In this document: piece after piece, positions 38,301 through 49,929 of the stretch
Layout of the letters: each line of letters starts with the position of its first letter
Position numbering within the stretch: the stretch's first letter is position 1
Assembly (NCBI GenBank): GCA_012932295.1
Contig: JAAONU010000018.1
Location: 1,110,206 to 1,174,205 of the forward strand
Length of the DNA: 64,000 nucleotides
Source: Cyclina sinensis
Taxonomy: Eukaryota; Mollusca; Bivalvia; Venerida; Veneridae
Reading direction: 5' to 3'
Program-made: the position numbers and the translations under genes
The notes under the pieces: model-generated
What the model was told of the DNA's origin: nothing
Database searches by the model: none
The model's input: only the letters and a program-made list of their open reading frames with translations

Positions 38301-40147
38301 TTGAATGAAATGTTACAGGATTAATTGGTACCTCAATTACATTTCCAACAAACTGTCTAATCACCCCTCGATACAACTGCTTCACTGGCTATTATCAGGT
38401 GAGACATGTGATCACTGATCGCTCTTGTATTCTAGGAACAATTGAAATGACGATCGGTACACCTTTGACGCTAGAGACGGCGATATTGTTCTTGTATGGA
38501 GAGAGACCACAGTTTACAGAAGAAAACATCGGAAATATGTTGGAACTTGCAGAGTTTCTTCTTATTCCAAAATTGAAATTGACGTGCATTTTCTGGCTGC
38601 ATAGAATCGCTGTCACGGAGGAGAATTGTATGAAACTGCTTCAGCTATCCAGCTTGTACGGCTTCCAGCTCCAAACTTGCGTTGACTATTTACTGGGTCA
38701 TTTGTTGGATATGTTTGAAAACGAACAGACGGTTCACCTGACCAAAGATTCCGTCCAGGAGCTTTTATCAGACGAGAAGCTTTCATACGTGCCTGTGGAT
38801 GATAAAGTAAGATTTTTAATGAGGTGGGTAAATTTCAAACCTACCAAGAGGAACATGTACCTCACAGAACTCTTTAAAATGATAGACTTTAATGAAGTCA
38901 GTTTACCAATAATGGATGGACTTAGAGATAATGAATTTTTAAGTAAAGACCTTGAAGCAGAAATGGCAAATATTGAAGAAGAAACAAGAAATACGTATGT
39001 TCGAAACGTTTTGGTAATGGTTAAGGATGTTAATGTGGGGACACTCTGGTGTCTTGATTTTGACAGAGCGAAATGGTTTAGGCTTGATATAAGACAATAC
39101 GAAGAGTATGTAATGTCAAGGGCAATAAGTTATGGTATTAGAAAAGACAACTCAGAGATCTACTTTACGGATACTAGAAGCACAGGAAATACTGTTCTTA
39201 GTTTTGATTTAGAGGCAGATACATGTAACTGTTATACCTTAGTTCAGTCTGATGCTGAAAATGATCCCCAATACTTTAAAAATGTATTTGTTATGGGAGA
39301 CCTGTGCGTTGCTAGTAAAGATGTACGTGTGAAAACTGTCAAGCAAGAATTAGACACTGATTCTCAGCCTTCTCATTTATGGGAAAACATAGTGTTAGTT
39401 CCAATCATGGTGGAAGAATATCGCAGAGCTTTATTTCCTGAGGCTTCAACGTTGTATGCTGGGTATAAAATTGATGGGCATTTTGAAATGTCACCATTGA
39501 TATCTATCAAAGATGACATATCAAACATTTGTGTCAATAAAACGCTGACTGTAGCAATTTCATTGAGGAAGGTTGTCAAATTCTTTGATCTTACCAACTA
39601 CAAACTGGAGACAATAGAAGTCGAAAAAGATCACAATGATACCGTGGTTCAGAATAATGATGGTTTTATTATATACAATACCGAACGATGTATATGTTTA
39701 ATGAGGGTGACAGAGCCATCGTATTCTTCTAAGTTCATAACAAAAGAAATCGTCTTTCCAAAAGAGTACATATATAATAAACGATATGTATTTTGTGATA
39801 ATTCCTGGTATCGTTATTCCTGCCAAAAATTCGATAAGGAATATGTTTTTGAAAGTGCTTCTCACAAAGATGTCATGTCACGTGGTTCATTTGAAGGCGT
39901 GGTTTGGAAACGATTACCTCTTCCAAAAGAGGAATCAGAATGCTATTTTGACACACTCAAAGGGCCTATGTTTAAAGTATCTCTTCCAAAGAGCAAGTTA
40001 CGGTGTCACATTGAATGTCCGCATTGCAAGTTAAAGACAGAGGACGAATGCATCATATACACGGAAGAAGCTCATTTCGATTACGACTTCAATGATTATA
40101 TCTATAGAAGATCTTCCGATGACGACAGCATTTTTTCAGTTTTATGA
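35366..40147 (+). CDS. BTB-BACK-kelch-like protein 1, 635 aa, three exons
   Basis: Model exons: 35366-35476, 37824-37908, 38436-40147 (TGA); CDS 1,908 nt, intron phases 0 and 1. BTB ~25-122: SDLCDVVVKLGYW, then FHRCVLVVSPFFERAL, then FLYGERPQFTEENIG. BACK ~127-228: ENCMKLLQLSSLYGF through LTKDSVQELLSDEKLSYVP. The rest (~245-570) carries LWCLDFDRAKWFRLD- and LCVAS-type strands that fit a degenerate kelch-type beta-propeller, but the GG kelch signature is weak. A Cys cluster lies near the C-terminus (CHIECPHC). Family role: CUL3 E3-ligase substrate adaptor; the substrate is unknown. Intron 2 holds an insertion (about 38,120-38,430) missing from paralogue 2. The paralogue at 59,836 shares the exon structure. 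Confidence 0.9.
38120..38430. repeat. Intronic insertion specific to BTB-kelch-like gene 1
   Basis: Relative to gene 2, whose intron 2 is 246 nt, gene 1 has about 280 extra nt after the shared aggaaaacattcatg. The extra sequence (gtgcaatttcatccaaactt, ttatggccctttaatga) looks like a piece of an interspersed bivalve repeat. Terminal repeats were not resolved. Confidence 0.55.
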
Positions 40148-41143
40148 TGCACCTTTATGAACACAAGGATGCTAGATTATTTCAAGAAAACAAACTATTT
40201 TGACAGAGATATATGTTCTTGAAAGAACTCATTACAGGAAAAACTTAATATAAGCGAAACCAGTTTCTTTGCATTTTTTTTCTATCAGATTCTGAAGATG
40301 AGAGTAACGTTACGGTCTCCTGTCACTGTCGGATGCATTTTTACATATAAAAAGATAGTTCTAAATGAAATGTATAACGGGAATATACAGGTATCTGTAC
40401 AGGTGTGTCAATGTGACAATCTTGAATTAATCTTCATCAATTAAAAGTTTATAAAGTTGGTTTGATATTGTACATAATCGATATTTTCTTTTAAACTTTT
40501 CAATTCTGTTTTTATCAGACCACGAATATATAAAGTATAAAGATAGAAACAAATTGAACAGCCATTGCTGTTAAAACGGCTGGGGGTATTTGAAATGCCT
40601 TTACAGCATTTATAGAATCACTACAAAATGTAGCCATGTGATGAACAACTGTACTGTATTTTTTAAATTATAAACTTGGATTCATTTATTCTTTGTTAAT
40701 TGATACACGACAATAATATAATTCATTTTTTCCATATTAACAAATAGAAAACAGACAGATAGATAGATAGATAGATAGATAGTGTTTGTTGTGGTGCTTT
40801 TAAGTATGGTAATGTTTTGTGTTTTTTCTTGTTTTTTTTTTTAGTCTTTGGTTTGAAATGTTGTTTCGACTTCCCATAGTTCTCGTTCAGTGGATGTGTT
40901 TAATGATGTAGGGCTACAGATTAAACTAATAGTCCCACAAGTGATCATTAAAATAATATCACTAGTCAATAGTCAACAATAAAGGGACATATCCCACATT
41001 TTACAGATAACATACAACATATATATTTTATTTGCTCATTCGCTATAAAACGAAAAACAATTCTAATAAAATCATAAACATTTCTCTTTTAGGGACAAAT
41101 ACATCCAGAAAGGGTTCATTTGAAACAGGCTCCACTGAAAAAT
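40148..41143. other. 3' flank of BTB-kelch-like gene 1
   Basis: The first ~500 nt match the flank of gene 2 (ttacggtctcctg, gacaatcttgaattaatctt), so the duplication extends past the stop. A candidate AATAAA lies at 40,978-40,983. A (GATA)n tract is annotated separately. No further gene was seen. Confidence 0.55.
40756..40782. repeat. (GATA)n microsatellite
   Basis: About six perfect tetranucleotide repeats. Confidence 0.9.
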
Positions 41144-41419
41144 TTATATTAAGATTAATAACCTGTTCTGCATGTATTTATGAGCAATAATTCTCTCAAT
41201 GTCATTCAACGTCATTTCAAATGTACATGATTTGAAAGGAAACCGAGTTCTCTTAATTGTACGGAATGCCTTTTCAAAATGTTCAGATTTTATATTTAGT
41301 TCAGTCTCTTTTTGTGCGTTTAATGTTTTAACTGGAATATATACAATATCCAAGCACTTATGACTTTCTTCACTTTCTGTTACCGTAAACATGCGTATTG
41401 TTTTCAGAGAAAAGGGCAT
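41144..41419 (-). CDS. Unassigned minus-strand ORF, possible exon (91 aa)
   Basis: The frame extends 5' to about 41,440, where ttag precedes it, so it may begin at a splice acceptor. The translation is protein-like in composition: KTIRMFTVTESEESHKCLDI, then FEKAFRTIKRTRFPF, then EMTLNDIERIIAHKYMQN. I do not recognise the family. Joining it directly to the minus ORF at 41,772-41,966 did not give a consistent phase. It could be the last exon of a minus-strand gene or a decayed fragment. Confidence 0.25.
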   Translation of the reverse strand: MPFSLKTIRMFTVTESEESHKCLDIVYIPVKTLNAQKETELNIKSEHFEKAFRTIKRTRFPFKSCTFEMTLNDIERIIAHKYMQNRLLILI

Positions 41420-41771
41420 ATACAGTTTGTAAGTCTAACTATGAAGTCATTTTTTTCTGTGGTCCATTTGTATTTAAATTAACTCGAAAAAATAACTTAC
41501 ACAATATGAAGTATCATAAAAAAGGGTCAGTTCAGAATTGTGTCATTGATAAATATCATTTCTAATTTTTCTTTGATCAACCAAAAATAAATTGGTTATT
41601 ATTAATCAGGAGTTTAAAAAAAGATAACAAAACAACGAAATAGTGAAACACGTTTAGGTTGTTAAGTTTCCCATTGTTTCAATATCTTTATATTCAGTTG
41701 AAAGAAACGTTGTTCGTTTCATTGATCTTGCAGAACTTACCGCATCTACAACGATGACCTTTGTTCAGACA

Positions 41772-41966
41772 CTACCTTGTAAGATAAAAATCTGTTATCT
41801 CAAATTCTGTTTCATTACATTCATTCGTCAGCAGAAATAACTCCAAGTGCCTTCCCCACGATGGCATTTTATAAAATAAACTTATGGAAAACAATGAAAT
41901 GATGCATAGCATTAATTTAAAAAGAGAGTATCTTGTACTTCTTAATAAGACGTAAAGTGGAAACAC
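41772..41966 (-). CDS. Unassigned minus-strand ORF with one hydrophobic segment (64 aa)
   Basis: It starts MFPLYVLLRSTRYSLFK followed by a hydrophobic stretch (LMLCIISLFSISLF), then a polar region. This looks like a type II signal anchor as found in glycosyltransferases and sulfotransferases, but no catalytic domain follows. A donor-like gtagtg lies at its end. It may be a first coding exon or chance. Confidence 0.2.
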   Translation of the reverse strand: MFPLYVLLRSTRYSLFKLMLCIISLFSISLFYKMPSWGRHLELFLLTNECNETEFEITDFYLTR

Positions 41967-42289
41967 TTATTTACATAAACACATCTGCAAAACATGCGAG
42001 CCATAACATTTGTTGTTATGCGATGAAAATGCTCTGATATAGTGCTAAGCATCAAATATTATTTCAAACATAAGACATACACGAGATAAAGACAAAAACA
42101 GGGAATATAATTCATTATAAGCATAAGTTAAAGTCATTTTTTTTAATAATCTCACACTACCTCTTTATCAAAGTTTAGATGTCACTGCATATGTTTATGT
42201 TACAATTCATCATTGAAGCGCTAATGCATTCTAATTCGGGAAACGCGTGTGATAAATCTACAAATTATGATTAACCTAATACTCAATAT

Positions 42290-43038
42290 TTATTTTTCTA
42301 ATGTCGTTAAACAACTACAGAGAACTGGAGCATATTTTCAATGCAAGCGCTTCTCCAAGAAGTCTCCCAAGGATATGAAAAAGGGCGTATATGGAATACT
42401 TTGAGTTATCAAGGAGAAACTTAAGAAACAAACTCGTCTATGAAATTTGTGCCCACTTAATTCTAAATTTAAAAGTACACAATTTGAAGACAGTAACACG
42501 CATGAAAGGAAATAAACGGGGCTGCTATGGGCGTAGTACTACTACAACCACTAGATAAGATATTACACGCCTTAGTAGAAAGGCTTTATTATTTTCTGAC
42601 AAAATATCAATAAATTTGTGGTAGTGAAGATCGTTGTCAATGAAAAATTTGTAACTATGGTATTCATTTTTTCAGCATTTTCTTTCACAATACATGTTGA
42701 ACCGGTAAACATACATTCCGATTTCAGTGAATAAAAAGACATATAACTCAGAATAGTTTAATTATCAAGTCATTTGTCTGTATTTCTTTCTATATTCGTA
42801 TTGTATACTCTATAGCAAAAGAAAAGACAATTTACTGTTATTATTTCGTCCTAAAGTAGATTATGTTTAGTATTAAAATTTATGAAATATCATGACCAAT
42901 TTGATATGTATCGGTCATTTAAAAATGTTTTTGACATTTATCGGGGTTTCTTTGCTATTTGAAGATCGCAGGGGTAAAAAAAACAGAAGTTGCAAATCTC
43001 TTTCTTATCAGATGATTGAAAATGACTTCATAGCTTTT
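42290..43038. repeat. Duplicated block C, copy in the middle region
   Basis: Similar to about 54,450-55,100. Shared landmarks include ctcaatatttatttttctaa, aaatttgtggtagtgaagat, tttctttcacaatacat, ttcgtattgtata and tcggtcatttt. The interspersed element follows directly in both copies. Confidence 0.7.
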
Positions 43039-44146
43039 GCTCACCTGAACACTAGTGCTTAAGGTGAGATATTGTGACCGGCCTTTGTCCGTTCTTCAAC
43101 TTTTCAGTTAAACAACAACTTTTCCCTAACTGCTAGATAGAAGTTAAAGACATCGTGTATGGATGTTTCTGCAAAAGGGGCAGTTCTACCAAAGTTATTC
43201 AAAAAATTGAATTCAATGCAGAACTCTGGTTGTTATTGCAAGAAAAGTGAAAAAAAAACTTTTTATCACCATGAAGTCATACACCTTAGATATTTGATCT
43301 GAAGAGTTGTGTAGTAAACCTTAAATAAAGGTTGTTTAAGGTATGATTCTTGTGTCAAAAGTGACCCCTAGGGATCACATGTTTTACAAACATCTTAAAG
43401 GAAAAAACTTTTAAAAAAATTGAAAGAATCTTTGCATAGAGCTTAGATATTTCAAATGTAGCATTGTCTAGTGGATTTTCACCAAAGTTGTTCAAATAAT
43501 CAAGAACCACAAGTCACAGAGCGTAGATATTTTGTATTTATTACTGTCTAGTAGACCTCAACAAAAGTTGTTTAAATGATGGCCCCCGGGAGCCATTTCT
43601 TTTACATTGAATTGCGAAGACAAAGTAAGAGAAAATCTTTCTGTCTGAAATTATATGGCTGAGAGCTTAGGTATGTTGCATTCTCTATTAGATCTCTACC
43701 ATGTTTATTCAAATTATATCCCTAGCGGTCACAACTGGTCCCGCCCTGAGGTTCCAATTTGTTTGAAATATTTAGTCTTTGAACATCTTCGTCAGAAATC
43801 GTAAGCCTTAGACCTTAGATATTTGATATGGAGAATATTATCGTTGACCCCTACAAAAATTGTTCAAAGTATTACCTTTGGGACAAAGTTAAGCTAGACC
43901 TGGAGCTATTTGTTTGACACTGAGATGCTTAGGAAAAACTTGAAAGTCTCCTTATCTGAAACGGTGTGTTTTAAAGCTTCGATATTTTGTATCTTGCATT
44001 GTCTTGTAAACTTCTACCAAGTTTGTTTAAATTATTACCCTTGGGACGAAATTGGCTCCGTCCTGGTGTCCTAACTAAAACTATGTTTGCTCGACAGCAG
44101 ACCCATAACAAAAATACTCAGTGAGAGATCCAGGGCTATCATGGCT
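43039..44146 (+). repeat. Bivalve-type interspersed element, most complete copy
   Basis: From gctcacctgaacactagtgc to a right end like ctcagtgagagatccagggc. It contains repeated sub-motifs such as tctaccaaagttattcaaa, cttagatatttgatctgaag and ggctccgtcctggtgtccta. The inverted gctcacc/ggtgagc ends seen across copies suggest one family. No ORF of note; non-autonomous. Confidence 0.7.
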
Positions 44147-44194
44147 CTGTTGTTCGATTTTTGTTTTCATTTCTTAAAGATAATTTTGTTTCAT

Positions 44195-44720
44195 TATCCT
44201 GTTTGACAACCGTACTCGACGCGGCGACGCATAGACCTAACGTAACGGCGAATGACATCACAAGGAATGTTTTCCATCCATGAATTGAGTAGAAGCTTTT
44301 TAAGATCATTCAGATCGAGACCGTCTCTCGAACTATCTCTTACTAAGCTCGTCTGAGATATGCTCAATATTGGTTTATTTATGGAGAGAGATCAGTCAAG
44401 GGCAACACGATGACGGAATTTTCGTTTAGGAACCATGAAACGCTACAAGGCCAGGCATTGCATGAAAAATGAAGGTCCGTATCGCTGTAAAAATGACACT
44501 GTTTCAGGTCGCATAATCTATACCCTGGGCATTAATGTTGCCCTGTACAATGCAGTATGTTCTACCGGTTGTCACCAGAGGTCTACTGGTTCTTTTGCTA
44601 TCAACAAAAGGACCAGTTTGCTGAAAGCGCTGACGCACACGAGTAATGACTTTTCTGTGATACTCGCAGGTGCAACTAAGTTAGAGACGTGTTTACCTCG
44701 AGCAAGCATTATTAATGCCT
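44195..44720 (-). pseudogene. Decayed Tc1/mariner-like transposase, internally deleted copy
   Basis: Minus-strand fragments of the N-terminal region (44,500-44,720) and of the C-terminal end. The C-terminal piece reads LNSWMENIPCDVIRRYVRS then MRRR at about 44,210-44,310, with an EHISDELSKR-like piece near 44,350-44,370. About 330 nt of catalytic core are missing compared with copy 1. This copy alone keeps the C-terminus that copies 1 and 3 lack. Confidence 0.65.
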
Positions 44721-45089
44721 AAATTTCTTCACTGGCAGGAAGTTAGCTGTAGCAGTACGCAGTAGCAGTTGTCAGTAGAAATTAAATCAAAAGTGAAGTT
44801 GGCAGTAGCAGTACCAGTAGTAGCAGTAAGAAAACATGAAGTTGGAAGTAGCAGTACCAGCAGTAGCAGTAGGAAAAAAGATAAAGTTTGCAGTAACAGT
44901 AAGAGCAGTAGCAGTAGATAAAACGTGACGTTGGCAGTAGCAGTAAGAGCATAGCGGTAGATAAAGCGTGAAGTTGACAGTAGCAGTAAGAGCAGTAGCA
45001 GTAGATAAAACATGAAGTTAGCAGTATCAGAACGAACAGTAGCAGTAGGACGCTCTGTTAGTCTGTTAGAGTGTCTAAAACAGACGCAT

Positions 45090-45590
45090 ACCAGTGCAAT
45101 CGAACCGTAAGTGTCTCTCAAAAATCAGAAATAACATTTTCTTGATTGGCACTAAAATTCCCGAAAGTCTGCAAGAATGTCAGAAACAGTCGCAGACCGT
45201 AACAATGGACTCCGGAGAGTCAACAAACATAAAAAATGACATTTTCTCGATTGGCACAAAAATTCCTCAAAGTCTGCGAGAGTGTCAGAAACAGTCGCAG
45301 ACCGGTTAAATATACCCGGGAGGGTCCTTAGAAATCAAGAATGACATTTTCCCGATTGGCACCAAAATTCCTAAAAGTCTACGAGAGTGTTTGAAGCAGT
45401 CGCATACCTATGCAATAGGCTGCGAGTGTCAGAAACAGTCACAGACCGGTTAAATCGACCCGGGAGGGCCCTTAGACATCAAGAATGACATTTTTCCAAT
45501 TGGCACCAAAATTCCTGAATGTCTGCGAGAGTATCAGACCTATGCAATAGGCTCGAGAGGACCCCTATATGTTAAAACAAGTCTTAATTG
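45090..45590. repeat. ~105-bp tandem repeat inside the foldback-like element
   Basis: The marker attggcac recurs near 45,146, 45,250, 45,355 and 45,500, giving periods of about 105, 105 and 145. Each unit has aaaattcc(t/c)gaaagtctg, gagagtgtcagaaacagtcg and cagaccggttaaat. Four to five copies; no coding potential. Confidence 0.8.
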
Positions 45591-45633
45591 CATTTAAACT
45601 TTCTTAACTTTTAAAACATTCCTACTGCTACTG

Positions 45634-45900
45634 CTCCGAGGTGATGCGTGGTTGAGTGGATTGTGCGTTGGGCTACGAGGCTAGCGACCCGGGTTCGATA
45701 ACGGGTAGCGACTGATTTACCAGGACTTGGTGGTAACCTAACCGGGGACTGTTTCCAGCAGTATCGGCCTAGACTGGGGGTCGGGGAGGTAAAATTAATA
45801 CACGCTCCGTGGGCTCTTCTGGAAATAAGTTGTTCCATCCACACCAGGTGGGGACTTTCGTTGACTACCCACGTTAAATAAGAAACCTTTACCTTTACCT
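45634..45900 (+). mobile_element. tRNA-derived SINE inserted in the foldback right arm
   Basis: The tRNA-like head has an A-box-like tggttgagtggattgtgcg and a B-box-like gggttcgataacgg. A body follows (accaggtggggactttcgtt) and the tail ends in acctttacctttacct. CTACTG repeat sequence lies on both sides, so it inserted into the arm after the arm existed. Confidence 0.8.
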
Positions 45901-46389
45901 CTTACTGCTTCTGCCAAGTTCACGGTTTGCTACTGTTTCTGCTGTACTTCTACTGCCAACTTCACGTTTTTCCTACTGCTACTGCTCTTACTGCTTCTGC
46001 TAGCTTCACGTGTTTCCACTGCTGTGTACTGCTGCTGCTCAGTTCCTATACATCAATGGCTTTTTTTAATCACAGACATGTTTGAAATCTGAAGGGTTTT
46101 TCCTTTCACCAAAGGCATAAGGAAAGCCGCAAAAGAGGTTTACGAACACATATACATTTATCATAGCCTTCTTAATTCGAATCCAACAAGCGTTTAACAT
46201 ATACTAAAAAAGGATCGATTGTACACACTTCGGGCATCGGGTGTTGAACATTTGAGTTTGATTCGACTTTGAGAACTGGCGATATTCAAACTTAATAGTT
46301 TCTTTTGCAACAGAATGTAAGTGAAATGGTGGGCAATAGGCTGTTTACAATCTAATGAGAACCCTCCTCGAGTAAGGATATCTGTCCGC

Positions 46390-47100
46390 TCATTTTTGGC
46401 ACTATATACCTAGTATTTTGCGAACGGATTTCTTAACTCCTGACTCGGCATAAATACATTCGTTTTATATGCAGAATAAAAATACTTGACTCAATAGAAT
46501 ACAAATTTATAACACTTTCGGCCTTGAGCAGCAAAAAAGATACCAGCCATTTTGTTTAACCAATGATTACAAAGGATTTTAGGAATATTTGTTTTTAACA
46601 TTTGATTGCCGTTTAGCAATATATGGTGAGGCTGAAGTCAGTGCTAGTGTACAAAATATGACATATGCGTTGGAATCTATAATATTTCAAGTAGGTGAAC
46701 ACCATTGTTGAAAAAACGACACTAGTTTCAACTATTTTATTCTCTTTGTAGCTGAAAGATTCAAATATGAGTTTCTTAAGTTAACATTTTTGGGCAATGT
46801 GACTTGATACTTGGTACGTTATTACTGGAAAGGCTCTAAACAATATCAGAAAAAAACCTGGATTGATAAAAAGATCTAATGAGTATTATATAACACCTGA
46901 TTCTCGAAGTAAATAACCTCTTCGTAAATAGTTGATAAAGTTTACTAGTACGATCAAACACCTGGTCAACATTCAGCCTTCGTCGAACCCCCGTACCTGT
47001 CCCAACTCCCACACAATCACTCGGATACCCTAAAATGTGCTAAATTACTTTAAAAGTGAGAAACTATAATTACAAAACAAACACGGCACATTAATCACTA
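46390..47100. repeat. Duplicated block E, copy 1
   Basis: Similar to about 56,650-57,370: cttaactcctgactc, aacactttcggc, cagccattttgtt, gcaatatatg, acctggtcaacattcagcct and aacccccg. Function unknown; no ORF is conserved between copies. Confidence 0.65.
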
Positions 47101-48838
47101 TGAAATCTGAAGGACACCTGCGACCGCGCCAGTCCAAGAAAAAAACAGTTAACAATTATGGAGGCCATTCGTTGCAAAAATCCAGCCTTGCAAGTTTGAC
47201 AAGTCATATTTCAGTTCTACTAAACTCATTTGTTAAAATCTTAAAGTATTTCCGAGTGGTACATCCGGTTCTGGTAATTTGCATATTGAATGTCTCAACT
47301 TTACACGTATCATCTTCAGCTCTAGTAGGTAAGCTGGTAACATGCAGCAAAGGTAAATTGAAGATTGTATTTACAACTTGACAAACTTAAATTCGGAAGA
47401 TGTACAAATGTAGATGGAAGACTGTACACGACACATCTTACACCGTACTACACGGAGTTTAGCGAAGATAAGTGTATCAGTTAACGTTTTCAGATTGACA
47501 ACAACACATTTGACTTTTACATCTATACGCGATTAACATTTGTAGACGAAGCTGCTACTTCCATATATGGTAAGAGCACGGAAATAGCCGAAGATTAAAA
47601 CTGGGAGGAGCAATTTCTCAACAAACTGGAAAAATAAAGGAAGGTAACTCTTATGATATTAAAAATGTTAATACTAAAGAAAAATTTAGTTTTTTAAAAT
47701 ATATCAGAATTGTTCAATTCTTGCACAGAAACCTTTCTGAAACAATTGTTATCTATTTTTGGAAATTAAAAGTAGGATTAACTAAGTTGTTTAAATCATA
47801 CAGCTTTTTTGGTCGAGGGAGGTAATTAATAAACTCAAAGTCTGCTATATTTGTCCGATTCCCAAACATCAGGCATTTTTAAGCCATAGGATTGCGCAAA
47901 CAAATATTTTGATGTTGAGAACATTTGTGCAGTAAGTATTGAAATCTCTTATAAGATGCCTTTTTATGAACATGTTTAATATCAAAATAAAGAAATAACA
48001 CTTTTTGTTCTATTCTTATCGGAAACAGCCATAATGGCGAAATACCTCTTCAATATATCTCTTACTCATGACGAAAATTTCCGTATTCACTCACTTACTG
48101 CTAAAAACTTAGTAATCAGATCAACTGTATGACATGGAATGGTGCGTACGGTGAATGCTAATGGCTATGGCCTGCTGCGGTTCATGCTGCCGTACAATCT
48201 TCTTGCAAACAGGCCAGGCGCAAGACCGAAAAATCAGTGTGTCATACCTGTGCCATGTAAAAACATGTGTTAAATGGCTGTCCAGCTTTGCTATCTGAAA
48301 GTATATATAAATAGTTAATACATGTGACACTGTTTACTTCATTTCATAATTAAACGAGCATTTTTGTGGTTTCTTCCTTTTTTTAGATGTTTACATTATT
48401 TGTATGTTTGTTCTTTACTACAATTGTTTGAATAAGCAGCCGATTTGGTTAATGAGACATGGAAATTTAGGAGTGTTATCATTGCAGTAAAAAACTGCAT
48501 TTTGTTACACTCAAAACTAAATAGCAATGTATTTATGCAGCTGGTCAAATGCGTTTATGAACAGCCAACATTAAGAGTAAAAAAAAACACTAGAGAGTGC
48601 TCTTGATGAATTAATAGGAACTAACCATTCTGAGTTTTTATCGGTGAATTGGTAAGGTTTCGTTTTTCAAATGAGATTTTACCACTTGGACTAATACCAA
48701 CGTGGTAAAAGTTCGGCACTTTTGAAGTATGAACGGGTCTATTTGTTTATTGTACAGTTTATTGCTAATTAGTTAACAAGATACATGTAGTCTTATACAG
48801 AAAACCATTTAGCAAATACATTCGCTGTTTCTTTTCTG
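47101..48838. other. No gene recognised
   Basis: AT-rich sequence. A 93-codon plus frame at 47,100 begins in the duplicated block and has no domain. A 69-codon minus frame (48,121-48,330) has an acceptor-like ctttcag before it but joins no other frame in phase. Confidence 0.4.
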
Positions 48839-49110
48839 TCAGATGTGCTTGACAAACCGCCGACTTGTGGCAACACTGAAACAGTCCAAGATGTTACAAA
48901 CTGCATCCTTGACCCTATGGATATACTGTTGAGGCTGGTGAACAAGCTTCTGTAATCTGGTAAGTTTCGGCCTTAAGCGAATGAATAGATTTGATGCTAA
49001 TTTGGCCTTGTACACAGCGCGGTCGACGTCCATGCCTTTAGAAACTTTTGATTTTTGTAGCACACAGTCACTTGTGCATGTTCCACATGGCATGCGCAAA
49101 ACACTTCTAG
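48839..49110 (-). CDS. Unassigned minus-strand terminal exon candidate (~86 aa)
   Basis: The frame follows a possible acceptor (tgtttactag) and reads MPCGTCTSDCVLQKSKV, then AVYKAKLASNLFIRLRPKL, then a helical, Lys/Leu/Gln-rich stretch (VHQPQQYIHRVKDAVCNIL), to a TGA stop. Composition and codon content look more protein-like than the surrounding AT-rich DNA. No family is recognised. Upstream on the minus strand only repeats are visible, so it may be an orphan or decayed exon. Confidence 0.3.
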
Positions 49111-49166
49111 TAAACAGTGTCAGATTTACAAGAAATGTTTTTTTTTGTCTTTTTTTCTGCTAACGA

Positions 49167-49700
49167 TATGAAATGCATTACTGTGTTTATACGATTATTT
49201 AAAATAAGCAGTTACAACTAATTTAGTTCGGGGCATAGCTCCTCCTACCTTTTGCTTTTCTACTTAGAAAGGTTGGTTTAAACATTTAACAGAAATGAAC
49301 GACGGAATGTGGAATATAAGTTGATGTTTTGATACTTGTCTTTGAACTGTTTTCCATAGTGTACGATATATCTATCAACTATGTAAGAAATCAATTAAAC
49401 AAAGCAAACACATGCTTAAATAAACAAACAACTTCAAGAGAAATCAGTGTTACTGAATATCAGTGATATTGATTAATTTACATTTCACCATGCTGATTCG
49501 GCGCATTCGTAGCGAAAATTATAATGAAATAGAGTCTTTTTCAGCACAATTCAGATGCTAAAAAAATCTAAAAAATATCTTACAATATGATATGTGTAAA
49601 TGCCATTATTTTTTTAAAACCTTTTCTGCATTAGTGTTTCTACATGCCAGTCTTTAGAGACTCAAGTCTGCCTATATCTCATTCTAAAATGATGTGATGG
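49167..49700. repeat. Segmental duplication block A, copy 2
   Basis: Counterpart of 25,126-25,640. After it, copy 2 has about 230 bp with no 36-bp satellite, then the 30-bp repeat resumes with a shared cccgtcatacaa and cgtatcataaacagagt junction. Confidence 0.8.
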
Positions 49701-49929
49701 TACTGACACATATTGGGACTAAAACTCTACATACTATAGCTAAATACATAGTGTTATTGAAAAAACTGCCAGTTTTTAAGAAAGCACCAACATAACATCA
49801 CCTGTAATAGGGAATGCAGCTTTCCATACATAGTATGCCTAATTAGACATATTTAGTAAAAATTTTCTATATTTCAATTAATTTCTGCAATAAAAGTATT
49901 TTATGCAAAGATGGGTATAGTATATCTTT

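Larger units (their letters stand above)
44735..46045. mobile_element. Foldback-like element with CAGTAG-rich inverted arms
   Basis: The left arm (44,735-45,055) repeats a unit of roughly 57 bp: gaagttggcagtagcagtaa, gagcagtagcagtagataaa, acgt. The right arm (45,620-46,045) reads as its reverse complement (ttttcctactgctactgctc) but is split by a SINE. Between the arms is a ~105-bp tandem repeat. Long, internally repeated inverted arms around a middle segment are the structure of foldback elements. The 130-codon Leu-rich minus frame across the left arm is a by-product. Confidence 0.65.

Noticed and set aside
44729..45121. 130-codon Leu-rich minus-strand ORF as a membrane protein
   Set aside because: Poly-Leu comes from CTACTG/CAGTAG arm repeats.
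47100..47381. 93-codon plus-strand ORF as a gene
   Set aside because: It starts in duplicated block E, the frame is not conserved in the copy at 57.3 kb, and no domain is visible.
48121..48330. Minus-strand ORF as next exon of the 48.8-49.1 kb frame
   Set aside because: Splicing with the visible donor and acceptor gives an immediate in-frame stop.
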